The position numbers and the translations under genes were made by a program. Under the pieces are notes generated by a model, which ran no database searches, was not told where the DNA came from, and was given only the letters and a program-made list of their open reading frames with translations. Shown here one piece after another: positions 11,722 through 22,639 of a DNA stretch of 64,000 bases. Within the stretch, counting starts at the first letter, position 1, and each line of letters opens with the position of its first letter. Source of the DNA: Capra hircus (taxonomy: Eukaryota; Chordata; Mammalia; Artiodactyla; Bovidae); the NCBI RefSeq assembly GCF_001704415.2, contig NC_030817.1:53677550-53741549 (forward strand), in the 5' to 3' direction.

Positions 11722-12231
11722 TCGGTGAAGTTGCTAGATAAACATAAAATATTATTTATCTCTTTTGGCAGAGGTCTCCTCTTAAAGTATCCCATCTGGA
11801 CAGCAAGTGACACTATTGTCTCCACAGACGGGATATTTACAACTTTCTTTGGTGGGGTATTTATTCTATATTTAATTAAGATCAGCCATAGGAGCTGGAA
11901 GCCCATAGCAAGAGCTGAAGCTGGTGCTGATCTTTTCCTCTCGGTTTTCAGTGTCCCTCTCTTTGGGACGCAGTCTTCCCCTTTGGCATCCTTTCCAGGT
12001 CCCCCCGCTCCACCCCATACTCTGGATGCCTGCACCACTGTTCTCTTTCATCGCAACTTCATCACTAAGGAGACTCATGAACGCCAGTGAAGAGGACAAC
12101 ACATGAACTAGGAAGGCTCAATCTCTCGGCCACTTTCCTTATTCCAGCCTCTAACAATGAATATTTTACAAGGTCTTCTGCAGGTGGTTCCTAAACCAAA
12201 AGAAAACCCCATATGAGAAGAGTTGGAGAGA

Positions 12232-12425
12232 ATAGGGTCAGGAGTCTTGGGTTCAAATCTTACATTAATTACTCACTACAGTGACCTAGACAAACCCTTT
12301 TACTTCTCTGAGCTTCCCTTTTGTTCATTGTTAAAACTAAACAGCAGCAGATTTCCTGTGTTATATGTATTATGTAATACAAAGCTCTCATGAGTTACAT
12401 AAACACATGTGAAGACAATCATAGG
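12232..12425 (+). repeat. MIR SINE
   Basis: Forward MIR: 'gagtcttgggttcaaatctt', 'agtgacctagacaaaccc', 'ttctctgagcttcccttttg', then the tail 'ctcatgagttacataaacac'. Divergence is typical. Confidence 0.88.
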
Positions 12426-13321
12426 TGGGAGCTTTAGTCACGTGCAGAGAATCTTTTTGATAGGCGTCGTGTCTGTAGTGCCTTGAGCAGGTTTGCCCTA
12501 CTGTGCCAGCAAATGGCAATGAATCCATCCCATTGGTTTGCAATAATGTAAGATAGTCATTTGTTTACTTCTTCCTCTAACCATGCATTTAATTCAACCT
12601 ACACTTTATACAGTCAGCGGTAGGGATAATAACATAATGTTTTCCACCAGATAATTCCCCTCTCTGCTTTAAAGCTAGTTGCTGACAAAAAGTTTAGTGT
12701 CAACATTAAGAAAATTCCATCTCTTGGGGTAGTAACACTAAAGCCCTAAATCAAAGTGGCCCTTGTCATGACCTGTCACTCCTTACATTTCTCTCTTGTT
12801 GTAGAAGGAAAAAAATAAGTAAAGCCACAAACAAGAGTAAATAGCTAGTGTGCGGGAATCAGTTTTTAAAAAGCAGACCTTGATATCATTTAAAAATAGT
12901 CAGCAGTTCCAAACGAGGCCCCCAGCGTCTTATCTTCCTTCAGCTGACCACAGGAGAGGGCCTACAGCAGAAGATGCTAGAAAGCCTTCATCATGATAAA
13001 GGAAGATGGCTTTCCTTGCTCATTTCATGTGTGTGTACAGGACCCTGGGAGCTAGCAGCTGGAAAGTTTAGTGTTATCAGGGACAATAGGAAATGCCATT
13101 CTCCTCACTCGGAATAACTGTGTTTGGTCCAATGACCTTAACATTTCATGGCCTGATTTCTTTTGCTGTTCTCTTCCAATTAATTTCAATCATTCTTTCC
13201 TTAAAATATAGAGGTAATATATGCTGTCAGTAAAAGCTAAAAAATACAGTCTGATATAGAAATAAAAAATCAAAAGACTCCATCCATTTCCTCACACATT
13301 CCGTAATACCTCTTCTCTCTT
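12426..13321. other. Single-copy or very old repeat DNA
   Basis: No gene is recognised. The part at about 13200-13320 and its continuation after the CHR-2 at 13481-13620 ('gtgttcacttatac', 'tgctgtatagtatta') resemble an ancient LINE-derived repeat common in mammals. I could not assign the family. Confidence 0.4.
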
Positions 13322-13330
13322 CTAAGGTAA

Positions 13331-13471
13331 AAGTTTTGTTTTGTTTTATTTATTTGGTTGTGCCGTGTCTTAGTTGGGGCATGTGGAATATAGTTCCCCA
13401 ACCAGGGATTGAATCCTGACCCCCTGCCTTGGGAGAGTGGAGTCTTAGCCACTGGACCACCAGGGAAGCCC
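13331..13471 (-). mobile_element. CHR-2-type SINE with near-perfect TSD
   Basis: The plus strand shows the reverse complement: T-rich tail, 'ggttgtgccgtgtcttagtt', 'tccccaaccagggattgaat', 'cttagccactggaccaccag', 'ggaagcc'. Direct repeats 'ctaaggtaa' (13322-13330) and 'ctaagctaa' (13472-13480) match at 8 of 9 positions and bound the copy. Confidence 0.92.
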
Positions 13472-13480
13472 CTAAGCTAA

Positions 13481-14560
13481 TTGTCTGAGTGTTCACTTAT
13501 ACTTTTCTTTGCACGTTGTTTTGTAATTGTTTTACTGAATGATATATCACAGATTGGTTTCCAAGTTAATATATCTATATTTGCATCATTCTTTCTAACT
13601 GCTGTATAGTATTACTTGGAATAAATTGAAAGGCATGTTAAAGTCTAAATTGTTATGTCTCAGCAGTCAGCTACTTTATGTAGGAAAGGAATACTTTTTC
13701 AACAGGAAAAGGCAGTATTTGCTGTAAAGAACAGTATTTACATTGCTTCTTGACAATAATCTGTCACATATTAAGGTTAAGCAGTAGCAAGTAGTGAAGC
13801 AAATAGCAAATCAGTCCATCATTTTTACCTCAAGAGATCTGAGAACTCTGATGGGCCATTTAGGGTGAACAGCTATTAGCAACGGTGAATATGGTCATCT
13901 GAACATGTGTCAAGGAAAGGGCCATGCCCCAAATCTCCAAATAATACACCTGAATTTCACCAACAGAAATTCATTCCTTTGGTCTAAACATGGCTAACTC
14001 TGAACATTCTCTTTAAACATGCATGTTTTCCGAATGAGAGACCACTTGGTTGGATGCTTTCCTCCCCAGGAAGCATGATTCAATCTGAAAATGCTGAGTG
14101 TTTGTGGTGGAAGAGAATTCTAAAACTTGGGAAGGGCAGATACAAGAGAAAGAGGATGTGAATAAAGAAAAAAACAAAAATAACAACAGTAGGATTTCCA
14201 AATTAGCTGAAATGTCAGTCCCCTTCCTACAGATGGGTCCCAACTGCTTACAAGCAAAAGTTAATTTCACCAAGCAAATAAAAAGAGTCTCTTATGAAGG
14301 TGGTGACTTTCCTTTGTGGACTAGAACAGAAGAGAGATGGAGAAATACAGCGAGTATGCCATCACTAATCTACTGCAGCATTCTTTTCCGCTGAACCGGG
14401 ACGTGGCCTCAGATTTCTTCTGGACTCAGTGCTCCAGGTAGCTACTACCCAGTGACTCTCATTGGTGCCCCAAATGAAAGCCAGTTTGTCATACAGTCAC
14501 AGGAGTCGTTGGCTCCATTAAGACCAACCATGGGCTTGAATTTCACAAGTAGACAGTAAC
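13481..14560. other. Single-copy or old repeat DNA
   Basis: After the ancient repeat-like sequence (to about 13620) nothing is recognised. Frames at 14013-14273 (minus) and 14098-14394 (plus) overlap on opposite strands and have no family resemblance. Confidence 0.4.
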
Positions 14561-14645
14561 TGTGTGTGCGCGCCTGTGTGCTCAATCGTGTCTGACTCTT
14601 TATGACCCCATGGACTGCAGCCCACCAGTCTCCTCTGTCTATGGA
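14561..14645 (-). mobile_element. Bov-tA/BOV-A2 SINE fragment
   Basis: A short reverse piece of the BovB-derived tail: 'gctcaatcgtgtctgactct', 'ttatgaccccatggactgca', 'gcccaccagtctcctctgtc'. Both ends are abrupt, so it is a truncated relic. Confidence 0.85.
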
Positions 14646-15459
14646 GCAATGGCATAAGATTAAAGTTGCTCTTGGGATTCTTTATCAGCCAAGCATCTGC
14701 AGAGGACACATCCCAGGACAAACAGAGCTCTGAGCTAACAGACTGGGATCCTTCCCCACCAGAATGGAAGCTGTGTGTGGGAAAAGACTGCGTCTCCCTA
14801 GAGCCCAAGAGAACATCCAATGTATATAGCAGGTACCGAGGTGAATGATCACCCAAATCAAGCATACAATAGAATAAAACACATCTCCAGCAGACACTTG
14901 GTCCAAGAGGTCTTGAGAATTAACAAAAAGTTTGCCTTAAAACATCTCATTTGGACAGTGCAGCCTCTACATATACACCCTGCCTCAACTCCCTGTGAAT
15001 TAGATATTGTCAAAGGATCTCTTATCTAAAATGATGATACTGTGTAAAAAAAAAAATATGGCAATCATCAAGGAAGGCAGAAATGGAATCTGACAGGAAG
15101 AGCATGTGAGTGTCCAGTTGTTGGGTAATGTAAGATGGATTGGGAGGTGAGAATAAGCCAGCACCTTCCAGATTGTGCAGAGGTGGTGAAGCTGGCTGCC
15201 TACTCAGTAGTCAGGCTGCAGCTTTCCTCCCTGTGCTGAAGCCTTAACAAGTAACCGACTTCCTGCACACTGAAGAACCTGCCATCACATTTAAGGAAGC
15301 CTTCTTGGAGGTTCAGGGCAGAAACTGTCCCAGTCAAAAAAAAAAAATTTAGCAAATAAAAAGACTTCACCTGATTTGACCAGCTTTGTTCATCACAGCA
15401 GAGGGAGGTAAGGCAGGGCCAGGTAGCCTGTTTAGGATGGGATAAACAATCTCTTTGTC
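14646..15459. other. Single-copy DNA
   Basis: No repeat or gene is recognised. Short A-runs lie near 15046 and 15338. Frames at 14518-14865 (minus) and 14666-14848 (plus) overlap on opposite strands and are not supported. Confidence 0.45.
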
Positions 15460-15732
15460 TCTCTCACACATACACACAGCTACCCACAAATACACCCACA
15501 CACATACACATGAAAACACACACATGTACTCACATCCACATATGCTCACACACTCACATATCCACACACATACACATGCATTCACACAGATATCCACTCA
15601 CATCTATTCACACACTGACACATACACACAGACACCCACATACACTCACACACACATGTACACAAGAAAACACACACACATGCACAGCCACGTTTACTCA
15701 CACACCTGCTCACTCACACATCCACACACTGT
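15460..15732. repeat. Long degenerate (CA)n / CA-rich tract
   Basis: About 270 bases of cacaca interrupted by cat, cac-tca and catgca words, with only five or fewer pure CA units in a row. Because it rarely contains stop codons, frames of 76-130 codons appear in three readings (His/Thr or Cys/Val rich). They are compositional artefacts. Confidence 0.93.
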
Positions 15733-16743
15733 CCTTGTACTATTGCCAGCTCACAGAGAAGCAGACTCAGATGTTGCCCCTCCCCATCATATTCTTTTCC
15801 TTCTCAACAAAAATGGCTCTCTTTTGATAGAAATCACCTTCTTTTAAAGGGACAGTGTCATCAACACCAAGCCCCAGTGACTGTGCGGAAAATAAGCACA
15901 CACCTGCTGTGCCATCGGCCCCTTTATTGGCAAGATGGTATTAGCCTGTTCCTCTGGAGGAATTCTGGCTCAGAACTTTTATAAGTAGGAGACTCAATTA
16001 TGCTTCTTAAGGGCTCCCTAAATTTGGAAATAGAGCTAAATAAGGAAATACATTAGTCAATGTCCTTTTCAACCTCCTCCCCTACTTGTTTCTCAATCAT
16101 TTTTCTTTTTGCTTTCTTGGGGTGATTTAACTTAGGAAAACTGCCAACTGTAGCACCATAAACAGGGCACTGTATTGAGATGAGAAAGAGGAAAAAATAA
16201 ATGCCAAACATAGGTCTTCTAAGTATGATCAGCATATGGCTAAGGCTTCACCAAACCAAGTCACATTAATGCTGAATCTACTCAAGGGTAATCAGAATCA
16301 CAGTGAGTTTCCCAAGAAAGAAAACATTTCAATAGAGGAGATCTTTAAACTTGAACTAAAGTGCAAAGAGTAATGTTGCTAACACTTGGGGATTACAGAG
16401 GTATCTCCCAAGAGAGTCTAGGGAGGTAAAAAGAACATGGCCTGAAAGGTTAAACTTGGTGATCCCATGTAGTCATGGCAGAGATAAGCAATTACCTTAT
16501 ACAGGTCTTTCTGGAAACAAAATTTGATACCTGCTTGAATTTAGAAATACATCAAAAGAAGGTATGACCATCAAGATTGGCCATGGAAGCAGCGAGAAAG
16601 GAGAGTTATGGAGACAAGCTTGGGCAACGCCCTTCTAGGGACTTTTCAGGCTGAAGACCACAATCAGTTGTTGCAAGTGGCAAGGAAATAAGTTTAGCTG
16701 CCTAATTTATGTGTATTCAAATACATGCACACATATGAGTATT
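15733..16743. other. Single-copy DNA
   Basis: No gene or firm repeat is recognised in about 1 kb. Confidence 0.45.
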
Positions 16744-16912
16744 GGAGTTAGGAGAGAGAGGGAGAGGTGGAGGGGTGGATGAACGAAGGGAGGGAGGGAT
16801 GGACAGAAGGAAGAAGGGAAGAAGAGGAAGAGAGAGGGGAATTGAGAGGAGAAAGTAGAAGAGAAGAGAGGAAAGTAGGGGAGGGGAGGAGAAAGGGAGA
16901 GTGAGATGGATA
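16744..16912. repeat. Polypurine (GA-rich) tract
   Basis: About 170 bases that are almost purely A and G on the plus strand (gagaggg, gaagg, ggagggag units) with few pyrimidine interruptions. The minus strand gives a Ser/Leu/Pro-rich frame of 89 codons that is an artefact of the composition. Confidence 0.92.
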
Positions 16913-17034
16913 CAGGAGATGTGACTCTGTTGACTCTTCAACCAGCCCCTGTTTTTGAGCCTTATTAGCATCTCTCTGTGCTTCATGATTATCAGCGCTT
17001 AAATAAAGCTATTGTTCATTCAATATGACCCCTA

Positions 17035-17369
17035 ACCAGTGTTTCCAAGTTTGATCCTTAGGCCAGAAGCATCAGCATCCCCTGGGAATTTGTTAGACAT
17101 GAAAACTTGGGTCCCACCCAGCCCTACTAAATCAGAAAGTCTGTGGGTGCAGCCAGCAGTTTCTGTTTTAACAAGCTCTCTCAGTGATTCTGATGCATGA
17201 TAAAGTCTGAGGAAGAAGAAGAAGAAGTGAAGTCATTCAGTCGAGCCCGACTCTTTGAAACTCCATGGATAGTAGCCTGCACCAAGCTTCTCCATCCATG
17301 GGATTTTCAAGGCAAGAGTACTGGAGTGGGTTGCCATTTCCTTCTCCAAAAGTTTGAGAACAACTGCCC
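17035..17369 (+). repeat. MER5A (hAT-Charlie nonautonomous DNA transposon), split by a SINE
   Basis: The left part (17035-17211) reads 'caagtttgatccttaggcca', 'agcatcagcatcccctggga', 'ccctactaaatcagaaagtc', 'ttttaacaagctctctcagt', 'gattctgatgcatgataaag'. The right part (from 17349) gives the terminal 'aaagtttgagaacaactgcc'. The two halves join if the intervening SINE and one copy of its TSD are removed. Confidence 0.9.
17212..17348 (-). mobile_element. Bov-tA/BOV-A2 monomer SINE nested in MER5A
   Basis: The plus strand reads 'aagtgaagtcattcagtcga', 'ctctttgaaactccatggat', 'atgggattttcaaggcaaga', 'gtactggagtgggttgccat', 'ttccttctcc', the reverse complement of the BovB-derived SINE tail. Its left end is a (GAA)n tract. 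TSD copies 'aaagtctgag' (17202-17211) and 'aaagtttgag' (17349-17358) match at 9 of 10 positions. Confidence 0.92.
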
Positions 17370-19689
17370 AAAACACAAGTCAGCTACAGCATCTTTGGAG
17401 CTCCACTGAAGAAATAGCTGGAGGAATCTCTGATTTACATAAACACAGGAACATTCGGGTTTTATACATCAGTTTGAGAGCTTGAGGGGTTTGGATCTGT
17501 CTTCACATCTCTGAATATTGCAAAGACAAGTCTTTGAGCCTAGAGGGCTGAAAGGTGATCATGGCCGAGAGGAGAGAATCACTAAGGTAATGACCTATTG
17601 TTAATCTTCTGGACACCTGATCTCTCCATATGCTTGAGAGGAGGGAGGTTCTCCTCCATTTCTAGACACTTAGAGAAAAATAGGTTTCTGTGATTTAAGA
17701 GAGACTCACACATTAGTACCACACTTCAGAAAGGTCTGGCGCACGCTCCCAAAAGCCCATTCAGCACTGTGTATAACATCATGGTGACCCTGCGGCCACT
17801 TTCAGGTGGGGCTACAAATTTCTGTGATGCTTTTAACAATGGCTACCTAAATTGTTTTCTTGCAATCCAATATATCACTCTGGTGTGTGTTTCTATACTA
17901 CTTGTATTGTTTCATGATCTTTGCTATGTGCACTCAGAGCTGACTTGTAGATAACTGTGGGCAGCACAGCTGGGTATAAAAGAGTTATTTAATGGTGTTA
18001 TTTCAGGTGTGCACCTTAGCCATGCAGTTTACAAAAGCAAATCCCTGTGAGGTAGAAAGCATCAGAGAGCAAAAAAAAAAAAAAGAAAAAAAAAAACAGT
18101 CACTGATATCTCTGTAGAAGACAGAAAGAAGCTGAGTCACTGAGCCTGCAATTCAAGAGAAGGCAAATATATCACAGAACAAAGACTGAACCTCCACCCT
18201 GGGTCACAGGACATCAGCTTCAGAAATGTTCACCAACACAGAAAGATTTGTTGCTTACGATAAAAGACATCTGTGAAATGTCTTTCACTGAACAAAGCAT
18301 CATCTGACCCCTAACTAAACATAGCTTGCTTTATAAAAGGTTGTTTTTTTTTTTTTTATATAATATTGCCAAACACTATTTCTGTAGCTCTTTGAAGAAG
18401 AGTTAGTGTTATTGAATCTGTGGCAGACATCATTCTAATCTGTGTCTGGGAAAGTATATCACTTAACACTTACCTGACTAATTTGTTATTTAGAGATAGA
18501 GACTAATGCCATTTAGTCAAAAACAAAGCAAAACAGCTACACTGCTGAGTGCCTACCAACTGTAGCATAGTGCTAAGCACTCTTAGGAAAAATAGAAAAG
18601 CAGGTACCATTTTGGCTTCCAGAAGAGATAAGGTACTCAGAAGTTCAGTACTGAAATATTTGTGTTTGGAGAAGGTTCATGTGAACTGGAATGTGGCAGG
18701 ATAAAGTTCCATGGAAGAGATGAGCTTTGCTTAGTAAGTAAAATTTAACAAGGAGGTTTCGCAGGAAATAAAAGCAAAGGAGAATAAAGACAAGAGTTGG
18801 CATTTTTAAAGATTAAAATTCAATTTCTCACTTCCATTTGGGATGAAAAAAATGCAAGCAGCAAAATCACCAATAGGAAGGCTGATTATTCACCATCAGA
18901 GAAAGATGTACTGACTTGACTGTCCACACCCAACTGAATGTTCTATTTCGGATTGTAAACACAAAGTAGATGAAATGTATCCATGCCCTTCACACCAGGG
19001 CATCATCTATCACATTTCAGCTTTTAACTTCCTAATTATCTTGCTCCCTCATCACCTCTAAGAAGTCACCCAGGGATCAAACGGATGCTATCATTGAGGA
19101 ATCAAACAGATGCTATCAGGTGCAAGGACTGAGTCTGGGGGAAGAGTTGTGCTGGTTGTGGGGGTTGGAGGGAATGAACAGGGATGTCAGTTCACTGCTG
19201 GCTAAGTATAGGGCCCAGATTCAATCTTCTGCCTTTCCCCCTGGTCCCAAAGAGCTTTCATCTTTGCAATGTCAGCTGGTTATAGGGACCTAAGGCGGAT
19301 GACAGGTGCCAGCAGCATGACAGGAGGTCAGATTTATCAAGGAAAAAAATCTCAAACACAACCCCTTCTGTCTCTCTCTCTCTGAAAGGCATTGAGAAGA
19401 GGGGCCCTTTGGCACTTGGTGATATTAGAAAAAAGGACTTCTCCTCCCAGAGGAAGACCTTTGCACATGCCAGCATTCAGCTGAAGACTTTTGGCTTCCA
19501 TTTCTCAGTCCATGATCTCTAATTTGATATTCTCTGATTTAGACACACTCTGATCTGATATTCTTTTTTTTTTCCCCTTCTGAAAGCTAATTACATTTGC
19601 AGTATGATGATTTCCGGAGCATCTTTGAGGAATTGTGAGTCTGCTTTTGTGGCACTGTCTATAGTGTATGATTTGTGGGCCTGACTCAC
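17370..19689. other. Mostly single-copy DNA with homopolymer runs
   Basis: Contains an interrupted A-run (18071-18096) and a T-run (18344-18357). A weak reverse L2/MIR-like patch lies at about 18545-18640 ('gctgagtgcctaccaactgt'). The small tandem duplication at 19074-19120 is listed separately. No coding region is supported. Confidence 0.45.
19074..19120. repeat. Short imperfect tandem duplication (about 24 bp x 2)
   Basis: Unit one (19074-19097) and unit two (19098-19120) share 'atcaaac[g/a]gatgctatca' with one substitution and a one-base indel near the start. It is probably a local replication-slippage duplication. Confidence 0.85.
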
Positions 19690-19795
19690 TCTCCCCCACT
19701 AGAACATCAGCTCCCCTGGATTAATCACCTTGGCATTCTCCAGCTATCCAGTACAGAAACGTACCCAGCAAAAGTGCTCAGTGAATACACAGCAG
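19690..19795 (+). repeat. L2 LINE 3' fragment
   Basis: Forward L2 3' end: 'ctcccccactagaacatcag', 'ctcccctggattaatcacct', 'gtacccagcaaaagtgctca', 'gtgaatac'. Diverged but in family order. Confidence 0.65.
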
Positions 19796-20290
19796 GGAGA
19801 CTTCAGGTTCTTTCCATTTCTGCACTGCAGAAGACAGAGTCTTGTTAAATCTTTATTAATTGATTCTTCCCACTTCCACCCTCTGTACCTTTTCTTAGAC
19901 CTCCATCCCCCCACCATGCAGCTGTTCGTAAGTGTCTTAGCAACCAAGTATATTTCCACACCTGAACCCCTGCAATGCCTTGATCCTGGACAACCCCATT
20001 GTAATCATTTAACAGTTATATATCACTAGAGAGGATGCTAATGGGGTAATGAGGAAGGGAGCAGTTTGCTTAGACTGGGAGCAGGGTACCATCATGTTAT
20101 TCACGTCTTGTAGCTAAATTACATGACATCCCTTTTGGGAAAGTGATGGTGTCCACTCCAGTTTCCAGGAAAGAAGATTCCATGACCTCAGGCAGCCCTT
20201 TTCTATGTTAAAAATGCATTCTGTTCCCTACGAACTGTGGGATGGTGTTCTCTTGCACCTATTAGCCACAAAGACCAAGTAAAGGCTGAT
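19796..20290. other. Single-copy DNA
   Basis: Nothing recognised. It runs up to the left TSD of the following MER5A. Confidence 0.45.
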
Positions 20291-20298
20291 GTCTAGAC

Positions 20299-20490
20299 CA
20301 GGGCTTCTCAAAGTCTGGCCCCTATACCAGCAGCATCTGTATCACCTGGGAACTAGGAAGAAATGCAAATTCTCAGGCCCTCTCTCAGACCTACTGAATC
20401 AGAAACTCTGGGGGTGGGGCCCAGCCACTGGTGCTTTCAACATGCCCTCCAGGTGACTGTGATGCTCAGTACAGTTTGAGAATGACTGGT
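20299..20490 (+). repeat. MER5A hAT-Charlie element, near complete, with TSD
   Basis: The left terminal repeat 'cagggcttctcaaagtctgg' and right terminus 'cagtttgagaatgactgg' are inverted relatives. The interior reads 'cagcagcatctgtatcacct', 'aaatgcaaattctcaggccc', 'gacctactgaatcagaaact', 'ctgggggtggggcccagcca'. The flanks 'gtctagac' (20291-20298) and 'gtatagac' (20491-20498) match at 7 of 8 positions, the TSD size of hAT elements. Confidence 0.95.
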
Positions 20491-21572
20491 GTATAGACTG
20501 GGAGTAGGGAGGTTCAAGTGTACATATTGCTCATCAATGTAGAATCACCTTTTGTTTGAACTAAGTTTCCTCTGTTTACTGCTGCTTGTCAGGAAGAAAT
20601 ATTCACTTTAATTTCACAGTTTTGTATAAACTGTCAGTTGGAGAGGATGGGATACATTTTCATAGGCCACTAGGCTTGTGGAAGCTCAGGCTATTTGACT
20701 CCCAAGAAGTCAAATATGTCATACCACAAACTAATTAATGAATTTGCCAAGAGCTGTTCCCCTTTGTGAGGATTTTAGCCAAGACTTCAGTGACAGCCCT
20801 CCACTTTTATGGATTTTAACTGAGTAATTAATAGGATAACAGTTACAAGTGCAAGTTAAGTGCATATTATTTCCACTGGATTGGGTCATAAATAAGTCAT
20901 ATAGCTTTAAAAGTGAATGAAAAGAGACGGTTGAAAAGAAGGGCCTATTGGGAGCTGAAGGAGGGAGGCCAGACTTAATTTTAAGCCGTACCTTCTCATT
21001 TTCGTGAGGCAAGCCATCCATAGGGGACCAGCTGAGACCGTGGTGGATTCTGTTTCACTTTGTGCTTCAGCACGAAAGTATCGGCACGAAGACAGTCTAC
21101 CAAATGGAGACATTCCAGAGCCTCTCTTTCCACAGAAATCAAAAGTGAAAACAGTTCAATACGCTGGAGGTAAGGGGGAGGGACAGGACAGCAAAGCATT
21201 GGGAATATTTTGCAACACAGTTACACAGGCTATTGGACGTTTGATCTTTTTTATTTTTCCCTTAGTACCTGGGCCAACTCCTTCCCCAGCCACAAATTCC
21301 AGGGCTTCTCTCTAGCAATGGAGAGACCTCTCAATTCAACTCCTTTTCCAAATCAATGCCAGGCCTCAGGGCTGCATCACATCACTGGTGGGCCCCGAGT
21401 GCTTTTATTTTCACAAGCCCTTTCCTCAACAACAACAGCAAATTTATAATTATATTTGAGGACTCGATTGGTATAAAGACAAATATAACCCAGGCTGGGT
21501 TTCATTATTATATATTTATTATTACAGTCACTCAAAATTTAAACATTTTATTGGATCCTTAAAAGTATTGCA
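20491..21572. other. Single-copy DNA including a candidate conserved patch
   Basis: No interspersed repeat is recognised. The subregion 20960-21260 is described separately. Confidence 0.45.
20960..21260 (+). other. Candidate conserved noncoding patch or unrecognised exon
   Basis: Seven or eight CpGs lie in 300 bases ('aagccgta', 'ttcgtgag', 'accgtgg', 'cacgaaag', 'tatcggcacgaag'). A good donor-like site, 'ggag|gtaagg', occurs near 21172. A pyrimidine-rich acceptor-like 'atttttcccttag' sits near 21252-21264. A plus-strand frame (21004-21315) crosses it, but three minus-strand frames do too, and I recognise no protein family. A noncoding constrained element is at least as likely as an exon. 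Confidence 0.22.
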
Positions 21573-22336
21573 TGCCTGTCAGTAGCTTCCTAGCACTGCT
21601 GTAACAAAGTTCTGTAAACTAGGTGACTTAAGCATCAGAAATTTACTATCCTGATAGTACCGATGGTCCTGCATGCAAGGCAGCAAAGGACACACAGATG
21701 AAAAGAACAGAATTTTGGACACAATAGGAGAAAGTGAGGGTGGGAGGATTTGAGAGAACAGCATTGACACATATACTACCAAATATAAAACAGAGAGCCA
21801 GTGGGAGTCTGATGTATGACCACCTTGGGGAGGGGGGAGGGAGGAGGGAGGGGGGTTCAAGAGGGAGGGGACACATGTATACCTGTGGCCAATTCACACT
21901 GATGTATGGAAAAAACTATCACAATACTGTAAAGCAATAATCCTCCAATTAAAAAAAACTCTAAGGAAAAAAAGTCTACTGTCTTAGAGATCTGGAAGCT
22001 AGAAGTCCAAGCTCAAGTTGTCAGCAGGGCTGTGCTCCCTTTGGAGGCAGTAGGGAAGGAAGTGGTCCAGGCCTCTCTCCGAGGTTATCGTGTTGCCTAG
22101 GCTTGTGACAAGAGAATTTCAATCCTCAGTCTGTGTCCTCCCCATGTGCGTATCTGTTTTTAAACTCCCCCTTTTTATAAGGACACTAATTGTGTCAGGT
22201 TAAGGGACCGCTGTACTCCAATACGACCTCATCTTAACCAATCACTATGAATGTGACCCTGTTTTCAAATAAGGTCACATTCTCAGGCGCTAGAGATCAA
22301 GGATTCTGAGGGGACACAATTCAACCCATTGCAGGG
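21573..22336 (-). repeat. MLT1-type MaLR LTR (ERVL), split by an L1
   Basis: Solitary LTR of the MaLR family in reverse orientation. The left part (21573-21650) reads 'gcactgctgtaacaaagttc', 'aggtgacttaagcatcagaa'. The right part (from about 21977) reads 'agatctggaagctagaagtc', 'ataaggacactaattgtgtc', 'acctcatcttaaccaatcac', 'aataaggtcacattctcagg', 'gacacaattcaacccattgc'. Removing the L1 leaves about 450 bases, the usual LTR size. No internal retroviral sequence or coding region is present. Confidence 0.92.
21651..21976 (+). mobile_element. L1 LINE 3' end, 5'-truncated, nested in MLT1
   Basis: Ruminant L1 3' terminus: 'ggcagcaaaggacacacaga', 'gtgggagtctgatgtatgac', a G-rich polypurine run at 21826-21855, 'tcacactgatgtatggaaaa', 'aatactgtaaagcaataatc', then an A-rich tail. 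Short flanks 'tactatc' and 'tactgtc' (21644-21650, 21977-21983) may be the TSD. It contains no ORF2 coding domain. Confidence 0.9.
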
Positions 22337-22469
22337 TCTATGCCCTGTGTCTGCTGGAGAAATTGTCCATGCAAAGATTTCTCTGGGATGCTAAAGGGAC
22401 GATGCAGTTCTGGGGTTTCCAAAGTATCAGAAATAAGAACCAGAGGTGAAACAGGGAGATGTTTTACAT

Positions 22470-22600
22470 TTTGTTTTAACCTCTTTTATTAAGAAATAAA
22501 TAAATAGGTTTTTTGTATAACTGACATACAACAAACTGCATAGATTTAAAGGGCTTTACACATATATATGTCAAAGCTGATCAAATAGTTTGGTTCTATT
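22470..22600 (-). repeat. Old L1 3' UTR fragment
   Basis: The plus strand reads 'cttttattaagaaataaata', 'ttgtataactgacatacaac', 'aaactgcatagatttaaagg', 'tatgtcaaagctgat', the reverse complement of an old mammalian L1 3' region. The boundaries are approximate. Confidence 0.65.
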
Positions 22601-22639
22601 TTTAAAAGAAATACTTCAAGCTTAAAAAACACTTCAGGA

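Noticed and set aside
14518..14906. Overlapping 115- and 73-codon minus frames and a 60-codon plus frame as genes
   Set aside because: They partly cover a SINE fragment, overlap on opposite strands, and have no domain.
21826..21857. G-rich run as a regulatory quadruplex
   Set aside because: It is the usual polypurine tract of the L1 3' UTR, so it is explained by the transposon.
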